From Pararhodobacter zhoushanensis (GTDB lineage: Bacteria > Pseudomonadota > Alphaproteobacteria > Rhodobacterales > Rhodobacteraceae), in the NCBI RefSeq assembly GCF_003990445.1, contig NZ_REEZ01000001.1:310001-374000 (forward strand): a stretch of 64,000 bases of DNA, given 5' to 3'. How positions within the stretch are numbered: the first letter of the stretch is position 1; each line of letters opens with the position of its first letter. The position numbers were made by a program, and so were the translations under genes. Positions 56,352 through 64,000 of the stretch are shown here, in pieces. The notes below the pieces were generated by a model. The model worked only from the letters and a program-made list of their open reading frames with translations, was not told the DNA's origin and ran no database searches.

Positions 56352-57284
56352 TCAGGCGGCGGGGGCGGTGACGCGGGCCAGTCGCGCGCCCACCACCTCG
56401 GCCAGTGTCTCACCGACCAGCCGGGCGGCGCGGGGCAGCATGCGGCGGGCGTCGACGACAACGCCGATCGACTGCGGTTTCAGCGCGGCGTCAGTCAGGC
56501 GGATAAAGCTTAGCTCGCCCGCCTCGATCTCGGCCAGCGTGTCCAACTGGGATGAGATCGCCATCAACCGCCCCTGCCTGACCACCTGCTTGAGCAATTG
56601 CAGTGAATTGGTCACCAGCGCCGGTTCCACCGGGTCAAACAGCCAGCCATAGCGCCGGTCCAGATACTCGCGCGACGGCAGCACCCGGCTTTGCGCGGCG
56701 ATGGGGTACTGGGCGGCGTCCTTGAGCGCAATGCTGGCCTGCCCCCAGAGCGGATGCCCTGCCCCCACCACGCAGCCAAAGGGCAAGGGTGCGGACCACA
56801 GGACGTGCCGGGTGCGGTCATTGGGCAGATTGAACGCGATGGCCAGATCAATCGTGCCGTTGTCCAGCTCTTGCGCGGCTTGCTTGGGGGTCATGATGTC
56901 GATGGCCAGATGGATACGCGGATGATCCTGCGCCATCCGGTCGATCAACACCGGCAGGATCGAGTTGGCCAGACTGTCCATCGCCGCCAGCCGCACCGTG
57001 CCATGCTGCAGGCCGCGCATCTCGCGCAGTTCGGCTTCCAGACGGTCCTCATCCGCCCGCCAGCGCCGCGCCATCAGGATGACGCTTTCCCCCGCCGTGG
57101 TCAGACGCATGCCGCGCGGGTGACGCTCGAACAGCGGGGCGCCACAGGCTTCCTCAAGGGTGATGATCTGCCGGTCGATGGCCGAGGCGGCGATGCCCAG
57201 CGCGCGTGACGCGGCCTGAACCGAGCCCATGCGCGCCACGGTTTCGAGATAGTGCAGCGAGCGGGGCAGCAGGTGCAGGGGCAT
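56352..57284 (-). CDS. LysR-family transcriptional regulator
   Basis: 310 residues from the ATG at 57284 (MPLHLLPRSLHYLETVARMGSVQAASRALG). The helix-turn-helix is followed by the effector domain with VRLAAMDSLANSILPVLI and TNSLQLLKQVVRQGRLMAI. It is divergent from the uraD-tctBAC operon across 96 bases and is the likely regulator. Its last codon abuts the stop of the molybdopterin oxidoreductase. An upstream in-frame ATG lies inside the intergenic region and is not preferred. Confidence 0.9.
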   Translation of the reverse strand: MPLHLLPRSLHYLETVARMGSVQAASRALGIAASAIDRQIITLEEACGAPLFERHPRGMRLTTAGESVILMARRWRADEDRLEAELREMRGLQHGTVRLAAMDSLANSILPVLIDRMAQDHPRIHLAIDIMTPKQAAQELDNGTIDLAIAFNLPNDRTRHVLWSAPLPFGCVVGAGHPLWGQASIALKDAAQYPIAAQSRVLPSREYLDRRYGWLFDPVEPALVTNSLQLLKQVVRQGRLMAISSQLDTLAEIEAGELSFIRLTDAALKPQSIGVVVDARRMLPRAARLVGETLAEVVGARLARVTAPAA

Positions 57285-57380
57285 AGTGCGTTCTCTTTTT
57301 GCGTATGCAGCGTGACCTTGATTGAAATAGAGAGCAATGGTTTTCTTGGCTAGGGTTTGCGCAACCAAGGAACAGACCCG
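57285..57380. promoter_or_regulatory. Divergent control region between the LysR gene and the uraD operon
   Basis: Two small inverted repeats are visible: ATTG-N10-CAAT (57321-57338) and the perfect octamer TTGCGCAA (57357-57364). LysR proteins bind dyads in such divergent regions. The spacing is not the textbook T-N11-A, so the assignment is tentative. AAGGA (57367-57371) is the ribosome binding site of uraD. Confidence 0.45.
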
Positions 57381-57938
57381 ATGCCCGACACCACTGGCCC
57401 CCGCCTGTCAATCGATGCCCTGAACCGGGCGGATACCGCGCAAGCGCTTGAAATGCTTGCCCCGGTGATCGAGCGGTCGCCCTGGCTGGCCGAGCGGATC
57501 GTAACCCGGCGGCCCTTTGCCGACCGGGCGGCACTGGGTGCGGCGCTCAACGCCGCAATCCTGGGGTTGAACGAGCCCGAGTCCCTGCGCTTGCTGCGTG
57601 CGCATCCCGAACTGGCGCCCAGCGCGCCTGACGAGATGACCGAAGCCTCGCAGCGCGAACAGGGCCGCCTGAGCCTCGCGCGGCCCTCGGCGGCGTTTGC
57701 GATCCGGCTGGCAGACCTGAACCGCCTCTACAATACGCGCTTCGGCTTTCCTTTCATCATCGCGCTGCACGCGGTTTCGGACATGGACGCCGTAATTGCC
57801 CAGTTCGAGGGCAGACTGAAAAACACCCCCCACGAAGAACGCGCCCGCGCGCTGGGTGAAGTTGTGTCGGTCGTCCTCGCGCGGTTGGCTCGACTCTCAG
57901 AGGCCGGGCCTGCCGCCAGTATCGCGGTGACACCATGA
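57381..57938 (+). CDS. OHCU decarboxylase (UraD-like)
   Basis: 185 residues, starting at the ATG at 57381 (AAGGA upstream). The 2-oxo-4-hydroxy-4-carboxy-5-ureidoimidazoline decarboxylase fold is recognised from LLRAHPELA (catalytic His75), TEASQREQGRL and FGFPFIIAL, with a helical C-terminus. The known reaction is the last spontaneous-or-enzymatic step from urate to allantoin. No other urate genes (hpxO, uricase or HIU hydrolase) are in the window; instead it heads a tripartite-transporter operon. The start of tctB overlaps its stop. Confidence 0.85.
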   Translation: MPDTTGPRLSIDALNRADTAQALEMLAPVIERSPWLAERIVTRRPFADRAALGAALNAAILGLNEPESLRLLRAHPELAPSAPDEMTEASQREQGRLSLARPSAAFAIRLADLNRLYNTRFGFPFIIALHAVSDMDAVIAQFEGRLKNTPHEERARALGEVVSVVLARLARLSEAGPAASIAVTP

Positions 57939-58462
57939 CCCGACTCGCGACCCCCGACGAGAGAGGCTGGGCGATGAAAGACTTCCTGCTGCGTTTGCGC
58001 CGGTCTGATGACACCGCGCGCCTGCCGCATGCGTGGCTTGGCGCACTGGGCGGCATCGCGCTGCTGGCGCTGAGCCTGATCTTTGTCATTGGCGGGCTGC
58101 GGCTGGGCGTCGGCTCGCCGCGCCGTCTGGGAACCGGGGCGTTCCCGGTGCTGACCGGCTTTGCGCTGGGGGCGCTGTCGGTGGCGGTGATCGCGATGGA
58201 TCTGCGCGACACGTCGGATGCCGAGCGGCCCGACTGGATCTCGTTCGCGGCCATCGGCGCGGCGCTCGCGGTCTTTGCCGTGACGGTCGAACGTGTGGGT
58301 CTGGTGCCCAGCGTGTTGCTGACCGTGTTCACGGCCAGCCTACCCGATCCCAGCCTGCGCCTGACGGGCAAGCTGCTGCTGGGGCTGGTCGTCGCTCTGG
58401 GCTGCTGGGGGCTTTTCATCGGCATCCTCGACCTGCCGTTCCGCGCGTTCAAGGGGTTCTGA
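57935..58462 (+). CDS. Tripartite tricarboxylate transporter small membrane subunit (TctB)
   Basis: 175 residues with four hydrophobic segments. The start at 57935 overlaps uraD (ATGA); an internal ATG at 57974 (MKDFLLRL) is another possible start. TctB is the small membrane component of TTT systems, secondary transporters that use a periplasmic binding protein. The sequence is poorly conserved, and the call rests mainly on the position directly before TctA. Confidence 0.8.
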   Translation: MTRLATPDERGWAMKDFLLRLRRSDDTARLPHAWLGALGGIALLALSLIFVIGGLRLGVGSPRRLGTGAFPVLTGFALGALSVAVIAMDLRDTSDAERPDWISFAAIGAALAVFAVTVERVGLVPSVLLTVFTASLPDPSLRLTGKLLLGLVVALGCWGLFIGILDLPFRAFKGF

Positions 58463-58465
58463 GCT

Positions 58466-59977
58466 ATGGATATTCTCACCGGCTTTGGTCACGGGCTGAT
58501 GGTGGCAATGCAGCCTGAGAACCTGCTTTACTGCTTTATCGGCGTGTTTCTGGGCACGTTTATCGGCGTGCTGCCGGGCATCGGCTCGATGGCGGCGATC
58601 TCGATGATCCTGCCACTGACCTTCTATCTGGAGCCGACCTCGGCGCTGGTGATGATCGCGGGGGTGTATTACGGCGCGGAATATGGCGGTTCTATCGCCT
58701 CAATCCTGATGAACATTCCGGGCACGCCGTCCTCGTCCATCACCTGCATCGACGGCTACCCGATGGCGCGGGAAGGCCGCGCCGGGATTGCGCTCTTCAC
58801 CAGCGCGATTGCCTCGTTTGGCGGCGGGATGATCGGCATGGTGGTCATGGCGGTGCTGGCACCGGGGTTGGCCGCGCTGGCGCTCAATTTTGGCCCGACC
58901 GAGTATTTCGCGGTGATCCTGCTGGGGCTGGTGGCAGCCTCAGCGGTCTCCAACGGCAGCCCCATTAAAGGCATCGCCATGGTCGTCGCCGGGCTGATGC
59001 TGGGCACCATCGGCGTGGACATCACCACCGGGGCCGAGCGTTTCACCATGGGCGTGCCGGAGCTGCGCGACGGGGTCAGTCTGGTGATCGTGGCGATGGG
59101 GCTGTTTGGTGTGGGTGAGCTGATCGTGTCGATCCGCGCCAATGCCAGCGGGGCGCATCAGACCGACATCGACTATAAGAAATTCTACCCCAGCCGCGCT
59201 GAATGCAAGGCGATATTCGGCCCGATCCTGCGCGGCGGGGCGATTGGCAGCTTCTTTGGCGCGCTGCCGGGCACCGGGCAGACCGTGGCGTCGGCAGTGG
59301 CTTATGCGGTTGAGAAGAAAGTCTCGCGCAACCGCGACATGTTCGGCAAAGGCGCCATCGAGGGCGTCGCGGTGCCTGAATCCGCCAACAACTCGGCCAC
59401 GCAGACCGCCTTTATCCCCACCCTGACGCTGGGCGTGCCCGGCAGTGCCAGCATGGCGCTGGTCATCGGCGCGCTGATGATCCACGGCATCGTGCCGGGG
59501 CCCCGTCTGCTGGTGGACCACGCCGATCTGTTCTGGGGTCTGGTCGCCAGCTTTCTGATCGGCAACCTGTTGCTCCTCGTCCTCAACATCCCGCTGATCG
59601 GGTTGTGGGTCCGCCTGCTGCAGATCCCCTACCGCTATATGTACCCCACGATCATCGTGCTGATCTGCATGGGGATCTATTCGCTCAACAACAATGTCTT
59701 CGACATCTGGCTGACGCTGATCTTCGGCTATGCGGGCTACCTCATGCGGCTCTTTCGTTTCGAGCCCGCGCCGCTGCTGATCGGCTTCGTGCTGGGCCCG
59801 ATGATGGAGGAACAGCTGCGCCGCGCCATGCTGCTCTCACGCGGCGATGCGACCGTGTTCCTGACCCGCCCGATCAGCGGAACCCTGATCATCGTTACCA
59901 TCCTGTTGCTGGTTTACAGCATCGTCTCGGCCCTGCGCGCCAAAGCGCGCAGCCGTGCGGCGTTGCGCGTGTCCTGA
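58466..59977 (+). CDS. Tripartite tricarboxylate transporter large membrane subunit (TctA)
   Basis: 503 residues with about 11-12 transmembrane segments. The TctA signature GTFIGVLPGIGSMAAISMILPLTFYL is near the N-terminus. The second repeat GGAIGSFFGALPGTGQTVASAVAYAVEKK is in the middle, followed by PESANNSATQTAFIPTLTLGVPGS. It is the channel-like subunit of the TTT system in the inner membrane, with transport driven by an ion gradient. Starts 3 bases after tctB. Confidence 0.94.
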   Translation: MDILTGFGHGLMVAMQPENLLYCFIGVFLGTFIGVLPGIGSMAAISMILPLTFYLEPTSALVMIAGVYYGAEYGGSIASILMNIPGTPSSSITCIDGYPMAREGRAGIALFTSAIASFGGGMIGMVVMAVLAPGLAALALNFGPTEYFAVILLGLVAASAVSNGSPIKGIAMVVAGLMLGTIGVDITTGAERFTMGVPELRDGVSLVIVAMGLFGVGELIVSIRANASGAHQTDIDYKKFYPSRAECKAIFGPILRGGAIGSFFGALPGTGQTVASAVAYAVEKKVSRNRDMFGKGAIEGVAVPESANNSATQTAFIPTLTLGVPGSASMALVIGALMIHGIVPGPRLLVDHADLFWGLVASFLIGNLLLLVLNIPLIGLWVRLLQIPYRYMYPTIIVLICMGIYSLNNNVFDIWLTLIFGYAGYLMRLFRFEPAPLLIGFVLGPMMEEQLRRAMLLSRGDATVFLTRPISGTLIIVTILLLVYSIVSALRAKARSRAALRVS

Positions 59978-60012
59978 TCCCCCCCTTCCCCCTCTCTGAA
60001 AGGCTGCCACCG

Positions 60013-60981
60013 ATGAAATCCCGTCTCCTCACTGCCCTCACGCTCAGCGCCTCGCTGCTGGCCTCGACCGCCGCTTATGCCGATGCCGGCGCCTGGAGCG
60101 ACGCGCCCGTGCGCATCGTCGTCACCTTCCCGCCGGGCGGCACCAGCGACCTGATCGCACGTATTCTGGCGCAGTATCTGGAAAGCGAATACGGCCAGCG
60201 CGCCGTGGTCGACAACCGCCCCGGCGCAGGCGGCACGGTCGCCGCCGACTATGTCGCGCAGCAGGCCCCCGATGGCACGACGCTGATCCTGGGCAACAAC
60301 GCGCCCTTCACCATCGCACCGACGCAGTTCGAAAGCCTGCCCTATGACCCGCTGACCAGCTTTACGCATATCGCCTATCTGGGTGCCTCGACGCCCGCGC
60401 TCTTCGTGCAGCCGTCGATGGGCATCACCACGCTCGATCAGTTCATCGAGCGCGCCAATGCCGAGGGCATCACCTATGGCTCGTCCGGTGTCGGCTCGAT
60501 CACGCATATCCTCGGTCAGGCCGTCGATCAGGCGCTGGGGATCGAGACGATCCACGTCCCCTATCAGGGCAGCGCCCCCGCCATTCAGGACTTCCGCGCC
60601 GGGGTGCTGGAAAGCTACTATGACATGCTCGCCCAGAACCGCGATCTGATCACCGAGGGTGAGACCCTGCCCATCGCGCTGGCCTCGCCCACCCGCTCGC
60701 CGCTGTTCCCCGAAATCCCGACGTTCCGAGAACTGGGCTATGACGTCGTGGTCGAAAACTGGACCGGCCTGAGCGGCCCGGCGGGCATGGACCCGGCGAT
60801 GGTGGAGACGATCCACGACACGATCGAGGAAATCATGGGGATGCAGCCGGTCATCGACCAGCTGGCACAATGGGGCATCACCCATACCGTGATGACCTCG
60901 GACGAGTTCACCGGCTTTGTCGGCACCACCATCGAGGTCTGGCGCCCGCTCATCGAAGCCGCCAACGTGAACGGCAACTGA
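60013..60981 (+). CDS. Tripartite tricarboxylate transporter substrate-binding protein (TctC/Bug)
   Basis: 322 residues from the ATG at 60013. The signal peptide (1-23, MKSRLLTALTLSASLLASTAAYA) fits a periplasmic receptor. The Bug fold is clear: VRIVVTFPPGGTSDLIARILAQYL and VDNRPGAGGTVAADYVAQQAPDGTTLILGNN. The ligand cannot be named from sequence; Bug proteins bind carboxylates and related small polar molecules. Its stop overlaps the start of the next gene (TGATG). Confidence 0.93.
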   Translation: MKSRLLTALTLSASLLASTAAYADAGAWSDAPVRIVVTFPPGGTSDLIARILAQYLESEYGQRAVVDNRPGAGGTVAADYVAQQAPDGTTLILGNNAPFTIAPTQFESLPYDPLTSFTHIAYLGASTPALFVQPSMGITTLDQFIERANAEGITYGSSGVGSITHILGQAVDQALGIETIHVPYQGSAPAIQDFRAGVLESYYDMLAQNRDLITEGETLPIALASPTRSPLFPEIPTFRELGYDVVVENWTGLSGPAGMDPAMVETIHDTIEEIMGMQPVIDQLAQWGITHTVMTSDEFTGFVGTTIEVWRPLIEAANVNGN

Positions 60982-61967
60982 TGATCGGCGACGGTCTGCG
61001 CGCACAGGGGGGTCTGCTCCCTGTGCGTTTTTTGCTCAACACCTTCTATTCCGGCCCGCAGGCGTGGTTCTTCCTTGCTGCGGACAATGGCTATTTCACG
61101 GATGAGGGGCTTGAGGTCAGCTTCACCGAGGGCACCTCGCTCGCCCGTGCGGTGGGTGACATGGTTACCGGCGGGTTTGACGCAGGATACGGCGATCTCA
61201 ATGAGCTGGTGCGCCTGCAGGCAGCGGAGCAGGAAACCCCCATCGCCGTCATGGCGATCCACAACCGCCCGCCCTATTCCATCGCCGTGGATGCGGCGGG
61301 GCCGATCAAAGCCCCTGCCGATCTGGCGGGCGCGCGGCTGGTCTCGCACCCTCAAGACGCCGCGTGGTTGCTGTTTCCTGAGTTCTGCCGGGCGACCGGG
61401 CTGGACCCGGACAGCGTGAGCGTCACCTTCTCGGACGCGCCACACACAAGGATGGTGCCGCAGATGTTGGCCGGGCAGTGGGACGGCATCTTTGGCTTTG
61501 TGAACACCCTGAACGCGCAAGGGATCGAGGCCGGGGTCGACGTGGCCACAGCCCTGCATCACCTGACATGGATCGACCACGCGCCTGCGTTTTACGGCGG
61601 CGCGTTGATGGTCAGCCGGCCATTTCGCGCGGCCCATCCGCAGGCGGTCGCAGGCCTGTGCCGCGCGATCAGCCGGGGGCTGGCGGATACCGTGGCCGAC
61701 ATCGACGCGGCCATCGACGCCGTCGCCCGGCGCAATCCGGCGCTGGACCGCGCGGCGAACCGCGCGCGGCTGATCGGCACGCTGGCGCTGGAAATGGGCG
61801 ATGCGGCCGCGCAAGCGGGCCTGGGCGATGTCGACGACGACCGACTGCGCGAGATCGCAAAATTGATTGCCGAGGCAAAGGATTATCCTCTACAGCCGGA
61901 ACCAACTGCGGTATTCGATCGTTTCTTTTTGCCCTCGATGGAAAACCGCGCCCGGATGTTGGGCTAG
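60981..61967 (+). CDS. THI5/NMT1-like substrate-binding-fold protein without signal peptide
   Basis: 328 residues. The N-terminal VRFLLNTFYSGPQAWFFLAADNGYFTDEGLEV block is the NMT1/THI5-like (SBP_bac) fold. There is no signal peptide and no lipobox; the first 15 residues are polar (MIGDGLRAQGGLLPV). I see no CCCFC motif of the yeast/Legionella HMP-P synthase type. The gene overlaps the tctC stop, so it belongs to the same operon. Either it binds a ligand in the cytoplasm, or it is an enzyme derived from a binding protein. No ABC transporter permease or ATPase is near. Confidence 0.75.
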   Translation: MIGDGLRAQGGLLPVRFLLNTFYSGPQAWFFLAADNGYFTDEGLEVSFTEGTSLARAVGDMVTGGFDAGYGDLNELVRLQAAEQETPIAVMAIHNRPPYSIAVDAAGPIKAPADLAGARLVSHPQDAAWLLFPEFCRATGLDPDSVSVTFSDAPHTRMVPQMLAGQWDGIFGFVNTLNAQGIEAGVDVATALHHLTWIDHAPAFYGGALMVSRPFRAAHPQAVAGLCRAISRGLADTVADIDAAIDAVARRNPALDRAANRARLIGTLALEMGDAAAQAGLGDVDDDRLREIAKLIAEAKDYPLQPEPTAVFDRFFLPSMENRARMLG

Positions 61968-61976
61968 GAGAGACCT

Positions 61977-62879
61977 TTGAAGATCATCGCTTTTTTCGTC
62001 GGAACGCTGCATGACAACGGCTTCAACAGCCGTGCTTTGGCAGGGGCCGAGCGCGCCCGTGCCCTGCCCGGTGCGCAGATCGAGATCGTCAGCGGCGTGC
62101 CCTTCGATCTGGCGGATATGCTCGAAGCGCTGAACTTTGCCGCCGCCGAGTCGGACGGCGTGGTGTTCATCGGCGGTCAGGGCAACCAGATCACGCCGCA
62201 GATCGCCAGCCTCTACCCCGACCGCCGCTTCGCTATCGTTCAAGGCGAGGTCACAGCGACCAATCTGGCCAGCTATGACGTGCTGCAGGAACAATCGGCG
62301 TTTCTGGCCGGGTGTCTGGCGGCGCGGATGACCAGGACCGGCACCGTCGCGCATCTGTCGGGCCACCGGGTCACGCCGGGCCTGAAAGGGCGCGCGGCGT
62401 TCGTCGCGGGCGTCAGGCACCTGGCGCCAGAGATGCCTGTGCTCACCGGCTTTTGCGGCTCGCAGGATGACAGCACGGTGACCGAGAGCTGGGCACGCGC
62501 GCAGGCCTCGGCGGGGGCGGGTGTGTTGTTCACCATGCTCAACGCCGCGCGCGACGGGGCGAGTGACGCCTGCCGCGCCTCGGGCATGCGGCAGATCGGC
62601 AATGCGACCGACTGGTGCGCGGTGGACCCGGCGGTGTTCGTCGGCTCTGCCGTGGCGCAGATAGATCTGGGCGTCGAGCAGGCGATTGCCGACATGCTGG
62701 CGGGCCGCGTTCCGGCGGAGGTCGTGCCTCTGGGTCTGGCGCAAGGGGCTGTCTCGCTGACCCTCGCCCCCGATGTCCCCGCGGCGGTGGCCGAGGAGAT
62801 GGCGCAGATCGCCACCCGGATCGCCGAGGGCACCATACCGGTGCCGACCCGCTACACCGGCCCCGAGTTCACGCTTTAA
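61977..62879 (+). CDS. BMP-family substrate-binding-fold protein without signal peptide, TTG start
   Basis: 300 residues starting at TTG 61977, with AGGAG close upstream. The IAFFVGTLHDNGFNSRALAGAERA N-terminus, DGVVFIGGQGNQ and TRYTGPEFTL C-terminus fit the basic membrane protein (BMP) family, nucleoside-binding periplasmic proteins of ABC importers. The start has no leader, and the sequence goes directly into the first strand of the fold, so the protein would stay in the cytoplasm. It is the last gene of the uraD-tct operon. Its stop lies 6 bases before the convergent Rieske gene. Confidence 0.75.
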   Translation: MKIIAFFVGTLHDNGFNSRALAGAERARALPGAQIEIVSGVPFDLADMLEALNFAAAESDGVVFIGGQGNQITPQIASLYPDRRFAIVQGEVTATNLASYDVLQEQSAFLAGCLAARMTRTGTVAHLSGHRVTPGLKGRAAFVAGVRHLAPEMPVLTGFCGSQDDSTVTESWARAQASAGAGVLFTMLNAARDGASDACRASGMRQIGNATDWCAVDPAVFVGSAVAQIDLGVEQAIADMLAGRVPAEVVPLGLAQGAVSLTLAPDVPAAVAEEMAQIATRIAEGTIPVPTRYTGPEFTL

Positions 62880-62885
62880 CCAAAG

Positions 62886-63299
62886 CTACAGCGACACCAC
62901 CACGTAGTCATCCCGCACCGCCACGTCAAAAACGTCGATGGTATAGGGCCCCTCGGCCAGCGTTTCGCCGGGTTTCACCTGCACGTCAAAGGTGCGCACT
63001 TTCAGCCGCGTCGGATCACAATAGGACTTGCCGGTCTTCAGATCGAACTCCCACCCGTGCCACGGGCAGCGCACCAGCTCGCCCTCGCGTTCCAGCCGGT
63101 AGTTGCCCGGCCCATCAGCGCGCACCACGCCGGTGACGCGGCCAAGGCACAGTGAGGCCCCTTCATGTGGGCAGCGGTCACCGATGGCGGACAACGTGCC
63201 CGCGACGTTGAAGATGGCAATCGCGCGCCCGTTGATCGAGACGCGTTTTGAGGCACCGGCCGGGACTTCATCCAGCCGGCAGACGACGTGGTCCGTCAT
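62886..63299 (-). CDS. Rieske 2Fe-2S protein
   Basis: 137 residues. The Rieske cluster ligands are C43-P-H45 and C78-P-W-H81, in CPHEGASL and CPWHGWEFDL. It is a small ferredoxin-like Rieske protein of the type that supplies electrons to a Rieske oxygenase or serves as a small oxygenase component. Cytoplasmic. The amidohydrolase gene lies 22 bases upstream on the same strand, so the two are probably co-transcribed. No oxygenase alpha subunit is visible in the window. Confidence 0.88.
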   Translation of the reverse strand: MTDHVVCRLDEVPAGASKRVSINGRAIAIFNVAGTLSAIGDRCPHEGASLCLGRVTGVVRADGPGNYRLEREGELVRCPWHGWEFDLKTGKSYCDPTRLKVRTFDVQVKPGETLAEGPYTIDVFDVAVRDDYVVVSL

Positions 63300-63321
63300 G
63301 CAGTCACTCCTAAAGGGTCGG

Positions 63322-64000
63322 TCAGGTCAGGCCGAAAACACCGACCGCGTTGTCATGCATCAGCTTCGCGCGGTCCTCAGGCGGCAGCGGGACGCGGAAG
63401 GCGAAATCGGGGTGATCGAAATCCCAATGCGGGTAGTCGGTTGAGAAGAGCAGCCGGTCCACCCCCACCCAGTCGATCAGGTCACTGAGCTGGCTCGAAC
63501 GCGTCGGTTCCTCGACCGGTTGGGTGGTCAGCCAGATGTGATCGCGCACATACTCGGCCGGGCGGCGCTTGAGGTCGGGCACCTCGCCGCGATAGCGGTC
63601 AAACTCACGCTCCATCCGCCAGACGGTCGGTGGCAGCCACGCGAAGCCGCCCTCGACCAGAACCACCTTCAGCTTGGGGAAGGCATCGAACACGCCCGAG
63701 AAAATCAGGCTGACCAGCGTGTGCTGTGCGGCGTGCGAGAACGCAAAATGTTCCTCGATATAGAACGAGGTCCAGCCCGCCCCGGTATTCGCCCGCGCCC
63801 CGAAGGCCGCCGAGTGCAGGCTGATCGGCAGGCCCAGCGCCTGCGCCGCCTCATAGATTGGCCAATAGCGGCGATGACCGGCAGGCTCGGCGGTGCGCGG
63901 CGTGACCGAAATCTGCACGAAGCGCTTGTCCTTGGCGCGCGCCTCGATCTCACGCAAGGCGGCGGGCGCGTCTTCCTGCATCACCGCGATCGAGCCTTTG
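63322..64000 (-). CDS. Amidohydrolase family 2 protein, 5' end beyond window
   Basis: The frame is open from the window edge (base 64000) to the stop at 63322, so only the C-terminal 225 or so residues are visible. An internal ATG near 63981 is probably not the real start. Visible blocks are VSLIFSGVFDAFPKLKVVLVEGGFAWLP and LLFSTDYPHWDFD, which carry the metal-binding or catalytic residues of the ACMSD-like amidohydrolase-2 family. Members are decarboxylases or hydrolases acting on aromatic or ring-cleavage acids. Its partner is the Rieske gene downstream. Confidence 0.82.
   Translation of the reverse strand, partial: KGSIAVMQEDAPAALREIEARAKDKRFVQISVTPRTAEPAGHRRYWPIYEAAQALGLPISLHSAAFGARANTGAGWTSFYIEEHFAFSHAAQHTLVSLIFSGVFDAFPKLKVVLVEGGFAWLPPTVWRMEREFDRYRGEVPDLKRRPAEYVRDHIWLTTQPVEEPTRSSQLSDLIDWVGVDRLLFSTDYPHWDFDHPDFAFRVPLPPEDRAKLMHDNAVGVFGLT

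Noticed and set aside
60981-61967. Bona fide HMP-P synthase (THI5) for thiamine
   Set aside because: The CCCFC-like cysteine motif is not seen; only the fold is shared.

Overview
The window is about 64 kb of GC-rich bacterial chromosome. Gene content points to an alphaproteobacterium of the Rhodobacteraceae (Rhodobacter/Roseobacter group). The evidence is a 14-gene nuo operon interrupted by small accessory genes, followed by birA, coaX and rnj; an infC gene with no ATG/GTG/TTG start; and genes of the DUF5333, DUF5337 and DUF934 types that I associate with that family. No rRNA, tRNA, CRISPR array, prophage, transposase or plasmid origin was found. Almost everything looks like core or ordinary catabolic chromosome.

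Layout. 1-1.2 kb: end of a cytochrome c' gene and a diheme cytochrome c. 1.4-4.0 kb: alr plus an MlaE/MlaF lipid ABC transporter pair with overlapping genes. 4.0-5.1 kb: a FliM-like protein. 5.1-26.9 kb (minus strand): the respiratory complex I operon. Read in transcription order it is nuoA, B, C, sulfotransferase, D, duplicated-domain exported protein, E (with an extra C-terminal domain), DUF5337, F, DUF5333, G, lipoprotein, H, I, two CMD-family genes, J, K, L, M, N, birA, coaX, rnj. Many of these genes overlap by 1-4 bases. 26.9-27.5 kb: a 593-base intergenic region with a 39-base perfect hairpin and a REP-like element. 27.5-30.7 kb: HMG-CoA lyase, a crotonase, a GST, an HxlR regulator and a GFA protein. 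30.8-34.5 kb: an acidic low-complexity membrane-anchored protein, infC, an exported protein and a DsbA-type thiol oxidoreductase. 34.6-39.2 kb: cell wall genes (AmiC-type amidase, PBP1A) and a pentapeptide-repeat protein. 39.2-41.2 kb: an acetyltransferase and a DUF934-fpr pair behind an FNR-like box.

41.2-45.5 kb: a GMC oxidoreductase divergent from an Lrp regulator, then a head-to-head REP-like pair, an MttB-family methyltransferase without a pyrrolysine codon, and an RDD membrane protein. 45.7-49.5 kb: guaA and a secreted phytase-esterase-like propeller protein sharing a bidirectional terminator. 49.6-56.4 kb: a monooxygenase-fold protein, a 43-residue ORF with a structured leader, an MFS transporter, an MDR reductase, DadA and a molybdopterin oxidoreductase. 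56.4-62.9 kb: a LysR gene divergent from a uraD-tctB-tctA-tctC operon. That operon continues into two solute-binding-fold proteins that lack signal peptides. 62.9-64 kb (minus): a Rieske protein and an amidohydrolase running off the end.

The most unusual points are: the accessory genes built into the nuo operon (especially the sulfotransferase, the Cys-spaced duplicated exported protein and the CMD pair); the uraD-TctBAC unit with two leaderless binding proteins; the AUA start of infC; the hairpin that buries the ribosome binding site of a small ORF; and the REP-like family. I saw no clearly new defence or mobile system. All functional calls come from reading motifs, without database searches.
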